Shown in pieces: positions 42,678 through 50,925 of a DNA stretch of 64,000 nt (position 1 is the first letter of the stretch; the number at the start of each line of letters is the position of its first letter). The stretch is from Prado023 sp964418695 (GTDB taxonomy: Bacteria; Actinomycetota; Actinomycetes; S36-B12; CAIYMF01): contig CAYQMN010000002.1 in the NCBI GenBank assembly GCA_964418695.1, forward strand, positions 124,001 to 188,000, given 5' to 3'. The translations under genes were made by a program, and so were the position numbers. Below the pieces are notes generated by a model that was given only the letters and a program-made list of their open reading frames with translations, was not told where the DNA came from and did not search any database.

Positions 42678-45134
42678 TCAGTCCTGGCCCGGCACCTGCC
42701 TGCGCCCGCCGGCGCCCAGGACGACCTCGACGCTCACGGTGCTGCCCGCAGGAGCGGCCGGGATCGGCGCCCCGGGGTCGAGCTCGGCGCCGTCGACGCG
42801 CAGCCCGGTCACCCCGCTCGACACGTGCTCGGGGTTGCGCACCGAGATCTGGAACGTCGCCCCGCGCCACACGCGCTGCACCTCGAAGCCGTCCCAGTCG
42901 GCCGGGATCGCCGGGTCGACCACGAGCCCGGCCATCGTCGGGCGCACGCCCAGGATCCACTTGGTGACCGCGGTGTACATCCAGCCGGCGGTCCCGGTCA
43001 GCCAGGGGTTCTGCCCGCGACCGTGCAGCGCGTGGTCGCGGCCGTAGATGAACTGCACGTAGGCGTAGGGCTCGACCCCGCGGACCTCGATCTCGTCGTT
43101 CTGCCGGTAGGGCAGGATCGCGTCGTACAGCTGCACCGCCCGGTCGCCGCGCCCGAGGATCGCCTCGGCGACGATCGGCCAGGTGTTGGGGTGGGAGAAG
43201 ATCGCGGCGTTCTCCTTGACCCCCGGGTAGACCCGGGTCACGAACCCGACGCTGTCGTCGATCGTGGTGAACGCCGGCCAGTTCAGGTGCAGTCCGTAGG
43301 GGGAGCCCAGCAGGTCGCGCACCGAGTCCAAGGCCCGGCCGCCGCGCTCCGGGGACGTGATCCCGGCGATCACCGGCCACGCCTGGTGCTCCAGGAAGAT
43401 CCGGCCCTGCTCGTTGCTGTGCGAGCCGATCACCTTCCCGGCTGCGGTGAAGCCACGGACCCACCAGTCGCCGTCCCAGAGCAGCTCGTCGGCGACCCGC
43501 GAGATCCGGTCCAGCTCGGCGGACCAGCGCTGGACCTGCTCGGTGTCGCCGCGGTGCTCGGCCAGCTCCAGGAACGAGCGGATCGCCCAGGCGTGCAGGA
43601 ACGTGACCAGCGAGGTCTCGCCGCCGCCCAGGTTCAGGCAGTCGTTCCAGTCCGCGCGCAGCCCGAGCGCGACGCCGTTGGCGCCGATCTGCTCGGCGGT
43701 GAACTCCAGTGCCCGGCGCAGGTGCTCGTAGACGGTGCCCGGCGTGCCCTCGGCGAACGGCACCTCCAGGTCCAGGAACGCCTCGTCGCCGGTCTCGCGG
43801 ACCAGCTCGGCGACCGAGGGGACCAGCCAGAGGTGGGAGTCCGAGGACGTGTCCTCCAGCCCGTGGATCAGGCTGGCCGGGTCCGAGCGCGGGACGACGG
43901 TCGGCGAGGGCACGTCGTCGTGCCGTTCCGCGTCCGGGTCGAAGTCCAGCGGGTCGAACAGGTGCAGCCCGTAGCCCGCCTCGGTCTGCGCGCGCAGCAG
44001 CTGCATGATCCGCGAGCGCGTCTTCACCGGGTTGGAGTGCATCACGCTGAGCACGTCCTGGGCGGTGTCGCGGTAGCCCAGCCCGGTCCGCCCGCCCACC
44101 TCCACGAACGACGCGAACCGCGACCACTGCACGCAGGTCTCGGCCTGCAGCAGCGTCCAGGTGTTGATCATCGTGTTCATGCCCTCGTGCGGGGTGCTGA
44201 TCCGCAGGGCGTCCTGCTTGGCCCGCCAGTAGGCGCCCAGCGCCGCGAGCTCGGCGTCCACCGTCGCCGGGTCGGCGTACTTGGCCTGCAGCGCCCGGCC
44301 GGTGGGCTCGCGGTACCCGTGCCCGAGCACGTAGGCGATGCGCCGGGTCTCGCCCGGGGCCAGCTCCACGGTGTGGAACAGCGAGCCGCAGTGGTTGCCG
44401 GTCGTCCCCGAGACCTGCGACCCGTGCCCGCGCTCGACGGCGATCGGGTTCGCCTCGCTGCGGTATGCCCCGAGGAACGTGTCGCGCAGGGTGTCCCAGC
44501 TGGCCGGCGGCTCGGAGGCGGCCAGGAAGTGCGCGGTCCACGGCTCGTAGTGGAAGTCGTACTCGACGATCCCGTCGGCGCACGAGGAACCGGCCGCGTA
44601 CAGCGACATCTGCAGGTTCTGGTTGTCGATCGTGATGGTGTGGAAGCTGAACTCCACGTAGGTGGCCAGCGTGAGCGTGCGCGGGGTGTCGCCGGTGTTG
44701 GTGATCCGCACGTCCCACACCTCGGCGTCGTCCTCCAGCGGGACGAAGACCGTCTGCGTGGCGTGGATGCCCCGATAGGTCGCCTCGAACCGGGTGTAGC
44801 CCAGCCCGTGCGCGGCCGTGTACTGCGCGCCGCCCTCGGCGCCGTCGGCGGCCAGTGGCTTGCCGACCGGCTGCCACGAGATGGACCAGAAGTCGCCGTC
44901 GGAGTCGTCGCGCAGGTAGACGTAGCGGCCGGGCCGGTCGGCCGGGACGCCGTTCTGCCGGAACCGGGTCACCCGGCCGTACTGCGGGGTCTTGAAGTAG
45001 GAGTACCCGCCGCCCGCGTGCGAGAGCACCACCCCGTAGTCCTTCGTGCCCAGGTAGTTGGTCCAGGACATCGGCACGTCGGGCCGCTCGATGACGTATT
45101 CGTCGGCGGCGGTGTCGAAGTGGCCGTAGCGCAT
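42678..45134 (-). CDS. GH94 phosphorylase, probably N,N'-diacetylchitobiose phosphorylase
   Basis: This 818-residue enzyme would split a beta-1,4-linked disaccharide with phosphate to give a sugar 1-phosphate. The N-terminus (MRYGHFDTAADEYVIERPDV) and segments WTNYLGTKDYGVVLSH, GRYVYLRDDSDGDFWSISW and EFSFHTITIDNQNLQMSLY follow the Vibrio diacetylchitobiose enzyme more closely than cellobiose phosphorylase. RTGLGYRDTAQDVLSVMHSN and RADWNDCLN carry the phosphate and sugar sites, with the probable catalytic acid at D498. GGAGGAAC precedes the ATG. It is the last gene of the sugar operon. Cellodextrin or another beta-glucoside remains possible. Confidence 0.87.
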   Translation of the reverse strand: MRYGHFDTAADEYVIERPDVPMSWTNYLGTKDYGVVLSHAGGGYSYFKTPQYGRVTRFRQNGVPADRPGRYVYLRDDSDGDFWSISWQPVGKPLAADGAEGGAQYTAAHGLGYTRFEATYRGIHATQTVFVPLEDDAEVWDVRITNTGDTPRTLTLATYVEFSFHTITIDNQNLQMSLYAAGSSCADGIVEYDFHYEPWTAHFLAASEPPASWDTLRDTFLGAYRSEANPIAVERGHGSQVSGTTGNHCGSLFHTVELAPGETRRIAYVLGHGYREPTGRALQAKYADPATVDAELAALGAYWRAKQDALRISTPHEGMNTMINTWTLLQAETCVQWSRFASFVEVGGRTGLGYRDTAQDVLSVMHSNPVKTRSRIMQLLRAQTEAGYGLHLFDPLDFDPDAERHDDVPSPTVVPRSDPASLIHGLEDTSSDSHLWLVPSVAELVRETGDEAFLDLEVPFAEGTPGTVYEHLRRALEFTAEQIGANGVALGLRADWNDCLNLGGGETSLVTFLHAWAIRSFLELAEHRGDTEQVQRWSAELDRISRVADELLWDGDWWVRGFTAAGKVIGSHSNEQGRIFLEHQAWPVIAGITSPERGGRALDSVRDLLGSPYGLHLNWPAFTTIDDSVGFVTRVYPGVKENAAIFSHPNTWPIVAEAILGRGDRAVQLYDAILPYRQNDEIEVRGVEPYAYVQFIYGRDHALHGRGQNPWLTGTAGWMYTAVTKWILGVRPTMAGLVVDPAIPADWDGFEVQRVWRGATFQISVRNPEHVSSGVTGLRVDGAELDPGAPIPAAPAGSTVSVEVVLGAGGRRQVPGQD

Positions 45135-45148
45135 GTGTTCCTCCGTCT

Positions 45149-45188
45149 GGGGATGAGATCGGGCGTCGGGGATGAGTGATCGGGCGTC
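45149..45188. repeat. Tandem 19/21-bp duplication between the fusion gene and the GH94 gene
   Basis: GGGGATGAGATCGGGCGTC is followed at once by a second copy with a 2-bp insertion (GGGGATGAGTGATCGGGCGTC). It lies in the 66-bp spacer, just ahead of the GH94 ribosome binding site on the minus strand. Confidence 0.7.
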
Positions 45189-45200
45189 GCCGGGGGCGCC

Positions 45201-47393
45201 TCAGGCCGTGACGAAGCCGCGCAGCCAGTCCAGCAGCTCCTCGGCCTTCTGCGGGGTGTCCGCCTCGACGAACAGACGCAGGGCGGGCTCGGTGCCGGAG
45301 AAGCGCAGCAGCGCCCAGTTGTCGTTCTCCAGGTGGATCTTCGTGCCGTCCATGTGCGAGACCCCGGTGACCGGGTAGCCGGCCACCCGGGCCAACGGCC
45401 GGGCGGCCAGCCGCCGCGGCACCTCCACGCGCATCTCCGGAGTGGCCGGGACGCTCTCGTCCAGGGCGTACAGCCGCCCGGTGATGTCGTGGATGCTGGC
45501 CAGCAGCTCGCTGAGGGTCTTGCCGGTCCGCGCCAGCATCTCGACCACCAGGGCGCAGGCGAAGATGCCGTCCTTGCCCAGGATCCAGCCGCGCACCGTC
45601 AGGCCGCCGGAGGACTCCCCGCCGAGGACGGCGTCGATCTCCTCCATGCCTGCGGTGACGTACTTGAAGCCGACCTTGCACTCGCGGGACTGCTCCCCGA
45701 AGTGCGCGGCCAGCCGGTCGAGCAGGTGCGTCGTGGCCAGGTTGCGCACCACGCCGCCGCGCTCGCCGCGCACCTCGTGCAGGTACCAGTAGAGGAGCAG
45801 GAGCAGGTCGTTGGTGCTCACGTACTCGCCGCGCTCGTCGACGATGCCGATCCGGTCGGAGTCGCCGTCTGTGGCCAGGCCGAGGTCGTATCGGCCCTTC
45901 CCGTTGCGGATCAGGCCCATCAGCGTGCTCAGCCGCTCGAGGTCCGGTGCCGGCGCGACCCCGCCGAACAGCGGGTTGTGCGCGGCGTGGATGAACTCGG
46001 TGCGCACCCGCATGTCGCCCAGGACCATGCCCAGCGTGAGCTGGCTCGTGCCGTACATCGGGTCCACGACGACGTGCATCTCGTGATCGCGCGGGGCGTT
46101 GACGTCGATGATCTGCTCGATCGCGTCCACGTAGGCGTTGGTCAGGCCGCGCTCGACGACCATCCCGGAGGCCAGCCCGAGCAGGAGGTCCAGCGTGATG
46201 ACGTCCTCGACCGCCAGTGCGTTCGCCTCGTCCTGGAACCGGTCGGTCTCCTCGTCCAGCGGCAGGGAGCCGTCGGCCCGGAACACCTTCATCCCGTTCC
46301 ACTCCGGCGGGTTGTGGCTGGAGGTGATGATGACCCCGTATGCCGCCCCCAAGTGCGGCGCGGCGAAGGTCACCAGCGGCGTGGGGACGTCGTCGGGCAG
46401 CAGGACGACCGGGATGTTGTTCCCGGCGAACACCTCGGCGGCGGCCACCGCGGAGTCCCGGGACAGGAAGCGCCGGTCCCCGCCGATCACGACCGGCCGG
46501 GAGTCCAGCCCCTGGCGGATCGTCTCGTTGGCGATGGCTTGGGAGAGCCGGCGCACGTTGGCCAGCGTGTAGCCCTCGCCGATGACCGCCCGCCAGCCGC
46601 CGGTGCCGAACACGATGCGGGTGTCGGTGTTCTTGCGGGGCACGAACAGCCGCTTGAGCACGACGTCGGCGGCGGCCGCCAGGCCTGCGGCCGAGTTGAT
46701 GCCGAGCACCTCGTCGGGGTCGTGGATCTGGTAGGTGCTCACATGGCCGCCCTCGGCGATCACCCGCTGGGCCATTGAGGTCAGCCTGTTCTCGCCGCTC
46801 TTGGTGAGCTCGGAGAGCGTGCGCAGGAACATCGCCGGCGAGGCCACGTAGCCGCCCACGTTGACCTCGTCGACCCCCTGGTCGGCCAGGCTGGGGTCGT
46901 CGGCCGGCACGATCGCGCTGACGTGCCCGTCGGTGCGCACCACGCGGTCGTAGGAGGCGTCGAAGCCGGGCAGCGCCGCGGTCAGGATCGACAGGTCCGC
47001 GCGCTTGAGGCGATGGCGGGTGAACAGCCCCAGCAGCGACTCCGGCCGCAGCAGCGGGGTGTCGGCGTAGGCGACCAGCACCTGGCTGACGTCGGAGAGC
47101 AGGTAGCCCAGGCCGAGGAGGGCCGCGGCCCCGGTGCCGCGCGCCTCGGCCTGCTCGATGTAGGTCAGGTCGGCCCCGAGCAGGTCGCGCACCGAGCGGT
47201 CGCCGCGGGCGACCACCACCACGATCCGGTCGGCGTCCACGACCGTGCGCACGTTGGCCACGGCGGCCTGCACCACGGTGGTGTCGCCCAGCGGCTGGAC
47301 GAGCAGGTCGCGCGAGGCGGGGTCGGCTCCCGCGGCGAGCACGACGGCGGCACGGCGCCGGCGGTCGCCGGGACCGGAGGGCACTTCAGGCAC
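45201..47393 (-). CDS. Fused GlmU-like nucleotidyltransferase and phosphohexomutase
   Basis: This is a 730-residue two-domain protein. Residues 1-240 resemble the GlmU pyrophosphorylase domain: YIEQAEARGTGAA (78-90), D111 in AYADTPLL, EVNVGGY (176-182) and DEVLGINS. The glycine-rich loop LAAGxGTRM is altered to LAAGADPASRD, so activity is uncertain. Residues 258-730 are a complete alpha-D-phosphohexomutase: TSSHNP with phosphoserine S359, metal loop DGDSDR (509-514), sugar loop GGESSGG (591-597) and phosphate site RFSGTEP (697-703). Lying between a sugar importer and a phosphorylase, it could act on the sugar 1-phosphate by moving the phosphate to C6 or by coupling it to UTP. Confidence 0.85.
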   Translation of the reverse strand: MPEVPSGPGDRRRRAAVVLAAGADPASRDLLVQPLGDTTVVQAAVANVRTVVDADRIVVVVARGDRSVRDLLGADLTYIEQAEARGTGAAALLGLGYLLSDVSQVLVAYADTPLLRPESLLGLFTRHRLKRADLSILTAALPGFDASYDRVVRTDGHVSAIVPADDPSLADQGVDEVNVGGYVASPAMFLRTLSELTKSGENRLTSMAQRVIAEGGHVSTYQIHDPDEVLGINSAAGLAAAADVVLKRLFVPRKNTDTRIVFGTGGWRAVIGEGYTLANVRRLSQAIANETIRQGLDSRPVVIGGDRRFLSRDSAVAAAEVFAGNNIPVVLLPDDVPTPLVTFAAPHLGAAYGVIITSSHNPPEWNGMKVFRADGSLPLDEETDRFQDEANALAVEDVITLDLLLGLASGMVVERGLTNAYVDAIEQIIDVNAPRDHEMHVVVDPMYGTSQLTLGMVLGDMRVRTEFIHAAHNPLFGGVAPAPDLERLSTLMGLIRNGKGRYDLGLATDGDSDRIGIVDERGEYVSTNDLLLLLYWYLHEVRGERGGVVRNLATTHLLDRLAAHFGEQSRECKVGFKYVTAGMEEIDAVLGGESSGGLTVRGWILGKDGIFACALVVEMLARTGKTLSELLASIHDITGRLYALDESVPATPEMRVEVPRRLAARPLARVAGYPVTGVSHMDGTKIHLENDNWALLRFSGTEPALRLFVEADTPQKAEELLDWLRGFVTA

Positions 47394-47447
47394 GTTGATC
47401 CTCCTGGATGGCGAGCGGTCGGGCCGGTGGGTGTCGGGCGGGCCCGA

Positions 47448-48275
47448 TCAGCCCTTGACCCCACCCTCCAGGGCTCCGCGCTGGATGCGGCCCTGGACGA
47501 TGACGAAGAAGATGATGACGGGCAGCGCGAAGAGGACCGACCCGGCCATCAGGCCGCCCCAGTCGATCTCCTTCATGCCGCCCTGGAACTGCGTGAGCCA
47601 CACCGGCAGCGTCTGCTTCTGCTGGTCCAGCAGGATCACGTTGGCCAGGATGAACTCGTTCCAGGCCATGATGAACGCGAACACCGAGGTGCTCACCAGC
47701 CCCGGGGCGATCAGCGGGAACAGGATCTTGCGGAACGCCTGGCCCTGGCTGCAGCCGTCGATCATGGCCGCCTCCTCCAGGTCCTTGGGCACGTTGGCGA
47801 TGAAGCCGCGCAGCGTCCAGATCGTGAAGGGCAGCACGAAGGCCAGGTAGGAGATCATCACGCCGGTCAGCTTGTTGACCTGGTTCAGGCCGTCGAGCAT
47901 CACGTACATCGAGATGAGCAGGGCCTCGAACGGCACCATCTGCACGGCCAGCAGCATGATGATGTAGGTCTTGCGGCCCTTGAAGTTGAACCGGGCCACC
48001 GCCGTCGCCGCCAGGAACGCCACGACCATCGACAGCAGGACCACGACCACCGTGACGATCAGCGAGTTCTTGGCGTAGGCGAAGAAGTCCCGGTCCTGGA
48101 TGACGCTGGTGTAGTTGTCCAGGGTCGCCGGGATGGGCAGGAACTTGGGCGTCTCCAGGAAGAAGTCCTCGCGGGGCTTGAACGAGGAGATGACCATCCA
48201 GTAGACGGGGAACGCCATGACCACGAAGAGGATGACGGCGAAGATGTTGGGGACGAGGCCGCCCTTCTTGGTCAT
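47448..48275 (-). CDS. Carbohydrate ABC transporter permease (MalG type)
   Basis: This is a 275-residue permease with six helices. It begins GLVPNIFAVILFVVMAFPVY, followed by WMVISSFKPREDFF. The EAA loop is EEAAMIDGCSQGQAFRKILFPLIAPG, the contact for the ATPase. The ATG at 48275 shares one base with the stop of the first permease (TGATG). No ATPase gene is present in the operon, so a shared MsiK-type ATPase elsewhere probably drives it, as in many actinobacterial sugar importers. Confidence 0.94.
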   Translation of the reverse strand: MTKKGGLVPNIFAVILFVVMAFPVYWMVISSFKPREDFFLETPKFLPIPATLDNYTSVIQDRDFFAYAKNSLIVTVVVVLLSMVVAFLAATAVARFNFKGRKTYIIMLLAVQMVPFEALLISMYVMLDGLNQVNKLTGVMISYLAFVLPFTIWTLRGFIANVPKDLEEAAMIDGCSQGQAFRKILFPLIAPGLVSTSVFAFIMAWNEFILANVILLDQQKQTLPVWLTQFQGGMKEIDWGGLMAGSVLFALPVIIFFVIVQGRIQRGALEGGVKG

Positions 48276-49237
48276 CAGGACTCCTGGTCGATCTGCTTGA
48301 TCATCTGACGGATGTAGAACACGGAGAAGAACAGCAGCATCAGCACCATCATGACGCCGATGGCCGAGCCGACCCCGAAGTCGTTGCCGGAGAAGCCCAC
48401 CCGGTAGGAGTAGATGCCCAGCAGGTCGGTGTCCCGGGCGATGCCGCCCGATCTCTGGAGGATGTAGACCTGGGTGAACACCCGGAAGTCCCAGATCGTC
48501 GACAGCGCGGTGAGGATCAGGAAGATCGGCGCCAGCGCCGGGACGGTCAGCCGGCGGAACTTCACCCAGGCGTTCGCACCGTCGAGGGAGGCGGCCTCGA
48601 AGGTCTCCACCGGGATCTGGCTCAGGCCGGCGAAGAGGGTCAGAGCGACGAACGGGATCGCCCCCCAGATGACGATGATCGCCGCCAGCGACAGCAGGCT
48701 CACCGGGTTCGCCAGCCAGGAGTAGCCCTCGAACTGCTCGAAGCCCAGCTGCACCAACGCCCAGTTCACGACGCCGAACTGGGTGTCGAAGAGGAACTGC
48801 CAGACCTGAGTGGCGGTGACCGCGGGCGTGGCCCAGGCCAGCAGCAGGCCGACCAGGACGAACAGCCGCATCTTGGAGCCCAGGCGGTTGAGCAGCAGCG
48901 CCACCAGCGTGCCCAGGACCATCGTGGCGACCACGCACACCGTGGTGAACACGACCGTACGGCCCACGACCGTCCAGAAGTGCGAGTCGCCGAGGATCTT
49001 CGCGTAGTTCGCGAAGCCGTTCCAGTGCTCGGTGCCCTGGACGATGTTGCGGAGCTTGGCCTCCTGCAGCGACAGGGTGACCATCTTGACGATGGGATAG
49101 CCCATCACCAGCAGCATCAGCAGCGATGCCGGCAGCAGAAGCCCGAAGGCCAGCCGGTTGCGCCGGGGGGTGCCCGGGTCGGGGCTCATCGGCGCGCTCT
49201 CCGAAGAGGGTGTCACCGCCGTTGTCGTCGTGCTCAC
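48275..49237 (-). CDS. Carbohydrate ABC transporter permease (MalF type)
   Basis: This is a 320-residue first permease. After a 28-residue Ser/Thr/Pro-rich start come six helices (RLAFGLLLPASLLMLLVMGY opens the first) and the EAA loop FEAASLDGANAWVKFRRLTVPALAP. I chose the GTG at 49237, which has GGAG 5 nt upstream. The frame is open to 49393 but lacks support there. It overlaps the second permease by one base. A strong hairpin separates it from the binding-protein gene. Confidence 0.93.
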   Translation of the reverse strand: MSTTTTAVTPSSESAPMSPDPGTPRRNRLAFGLLLPASLLMLLVMGYPIVKMVTLSLQEAKLRNIVQGTEHWNGFANYAKILGDSHFWTVVGRTVVFTTVCVVATMVLGTLVALLLNRLGSKMRLFVLVGLLLAWATPAVTATQVWQFLFDTQFGVVNWALVQLGFEQFEGYSWLANPVSLLSLAAIIVIWGAIPFVALTLFAGLSQIPVETFEAASLDGANAWVKFRRLTVPALAPIFLILTALSTIWDFRVFTQVYILQRSGGIARDTDLLGIYSYRVGFSGNDFGVGSAIGVMMVLMLLFFSVFYIRQMIKQIDQES

Positions 49238-49374
49238 TGTCTCCGCCTCCACTCGTCGCAGGTCCGGACTTCGCCGGTCACGTCGCAGATTCCCGCCGCG
49301 GGTCGTGCGCGTGACGCTAGACCTCGGACGCAGCCGCTGTCCCCCCGGGTGGGACCGGGGGTCCGCAGAAGAGA

Positions 49375-49411
49375 CCGACGGCCCGGTGGCCACTTGCCAC
49401 CGGGCCGTCGG
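49375..49411 (-). terminator. Perfect 16-bp hairpin between binding-protein and permease genes
   Basis: CCGACGGCCCGGTGGC and GCCACCGGGCCGTCGG pair without mismatch around a 5-nt loop, 22 bp after the binding-protein stop. No T-tract follows. Such hairpins usually stabilise or attenuate the message, so that binding protein outnumbers the membrane subunits. Confidence 0.75.
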
Positions 49412-49432
49412 CCTGAGTTCGTGCGGGTTCGA

Positions 49433-50728
49433 TCAGCCGCCGTTGAGCGTGGTGGTGATCTGGTTGGACGCCGCGGTCGTGGCGTCCTGCACGGAGGCCG
49501 CGCCGGTGAAGATCTTCACCAGCATGTCCTGCAGGACCGCCGAGCTCTCGACGTTGGCCCAGTTCGGGCTCACCGGCGTGAACCTGGAGTTCTTGGAAGC
49601 CTCGTCGGCGATCTGGAGGAACGGCTGCCCCTCGTGGCCGACGAACGCGCCCTCCTGGTTGGGGATGACCCCACCCTCCTTGGCCAGCTGGGTCTGGATC
49701 TCCAGGCCGGTCAGGATCTTGGTCCACTCCAAGGCCAGGCCCTGGTTCTTGGACTTGTTCGAGATGCCCAGGTCCGAGCCGCCGAAGAAGACCGGGGCGG
49801 TGGCGCTGGCATCGACGCCGGGCAGGGCGAAGACGCCGATGTCGCCGGCGAACTTCTGGCCCTCGGCGTCCAGCACGCCCGGGGACCACCAGGAGTCGAT
49901 CATCATGCCGACGTTGCCGGTGTTGAAGGCGTCGCCGTTCTTGGTCTCGTCGCCGTCCTTGGGGGCCTTGGAGTACTTGTCCACCAGGTCCTTGAGCTGG
50001 GTCAGGCCGGTGACCGACTCAGCCGAGTTCAGGGTGCCGGTCCAGGTGCCGGCGTCGTCCTGGGTGGCGATGTCGCCGCCGTGGGTCCACACGAACGGCA
50101 CGGCGCCGTACCAGTACTTGCCCGGGAAGTAGAAGGCCGAGTACTTGCTGTTGTCCTTGTTGGCCTCCTGCAGCTTGCCCGCGACGGTGTCCAGCTCGGC
50201 GAGGGTCTTGGGCACCTCGACGCCGGCCTTCGCGAAGTCGCTCTTCTTGTAGACCACGATGCGCACGCCGCCGTAGTAGGGGACGCCGTAGCGCTTGCCG
50301 TCGAGCTCGCCGGAGGCCTTGAGGCCGGGCAGCATGCTGTCCACGCCCAGTGCCGCCTTGTTGGCGGTCAGGTCGGCCAGCAGGCCGGCGTCGGCGTACT
50401 TGGCGGTCAGCGAGTTGCCGATCTCGACCAGGTCGGGCGTGGAGTCGCTGCCCAGCGAGGTGGTGAGCTTGTCCTGGATGCCGGCCCACTCCTGGAGCTG
50501 GACGTCGACCGTGACGTTCGGGTACGCCGCCTTGAACTTGGCGTTGACCGCGTCGACGACGCTCTGCGGCTGGCTGCCGTTCATCAGCCACACCTTGAGG
50601 GTGGCCGTCGTGTCCGCGGCCGGGGCCGCGATGCCCTCGGTCGCTGTGTCCCCGTCGTCACCGCTGGAACAGCCGGTGAGCACCAGCCCGGCTGCTGCCA
50701 GGGCCACGATTCCCGTACGGAATCTCAT
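49433..50728 (-). CDS. Sugar ABC transporter substrate-binding lipoprotein (family 1)
   Basis: This 431-residue protein has a signal peptide and lipobox LVLTGC (Cys about residue 20). The mature part has TLKVWLMNGSQPQSVVDAVN, NVTVDVQLQEWAGIQDKL, TPDLVEIGNS and an aromatic-rich ligand region (YYGGVRIVVYK, YWYGAVPFVWTHGG, SWWSPGV), as expected for an oligosaccharide binder. The second of two close ATGs (50728) has AAGGGGA at better spacing than the first (50734). It heads the operon of permeases, mutase fusion and GH94 phosphorylase, and sets its substrate specificity. Confidence 0.92.
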   Translation of the reverse strand: MRFRTGIVALAAAGLVLTGCSSGDDGDTATEGIAAPAADTTATLKVWLMNGSQPQSVVDAVNAKFKAAYPNVTVDVQLQEWAGIQDKLTTSLGSDSTPDLVEIGNSLTAKYADAGLLADLTANKAALGVDSMLPGLKASGELDGKRYGVPYYGGVRIVVYKKSDFAKAGVEVPKTLAELDTVAGKLQEANKDNSKYSAFYFPGKYWYGAVPFVWTHGGDIATQDDAGTWTGTLNSAESVTGLTQLKDLVDKYSKAPKDGDETKNGDAFNTGNVGMMIDSWWSPGVLDAEGQKFAGDIGVFALPGVDASATAPVFFGGSDLGISNKSKNQGLALEWTKILTGLEIQTQLAKEGGVIPNQEGAFVGHEGQPFLQIADEASKNSRFTPVSPNWANVESSAVLQDMLVKIFTGAASVQDATTAASNQITTTLNGG

Positions 50729-50851
50729 GCGCATTCCCCTTGTCGGATGGTTCTCGGGCGCGGTGCCCGTGGCCGCTGCGGCCGGTGCCCAGTGAACCTC
50801 ACATCAGCGGGTGGCAAGCACCAGATGAGGAGCGGGAAAGGTCACGCTTTC

Positions 50852-50882
50852 GTGTCGAAAGATAACGATTCGATAACGACAC
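50852..50882. promoter_or_regulatory. Operator-like block with paired GATAACGA and outer inverted arms
   Basis: GATAACGA occurs at 50861-50868 and 50872-50879, one helical turn (11 bp) apart. These copies are flanked by GTGTCG (50852) and CGACAC (50877), which form inverted arms. The block is AT-rich against its surroundings. It sits about 125 bp before the sugar operon and 44 bp before the EamA gene, so it could control either one. Confidence 0.5.
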
Positions 50883-50911
50883 CCCTCAGGGAGGTTCGGT
50901 CGGCGCCGGAC

Positions 50912-50917
50912 TAGGGT
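50912..50917 (+). promoter_or_regulatory. -10 box TAGGGT, leaderless start of the EamA gene
   Basis: TAGGGT lies 8 nt before the GTG at 50926. No ribosome binding site is seen. Confidence 0.45.
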
Positions 50918-50925
50918 CGCCCACC

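Noticed and set aside
42825..45179. Open frame of 784 codons opposite the GH94 gene
   Set aside because: Same kind of GC shadow. GH94 motifs run throughout the opposite strand.
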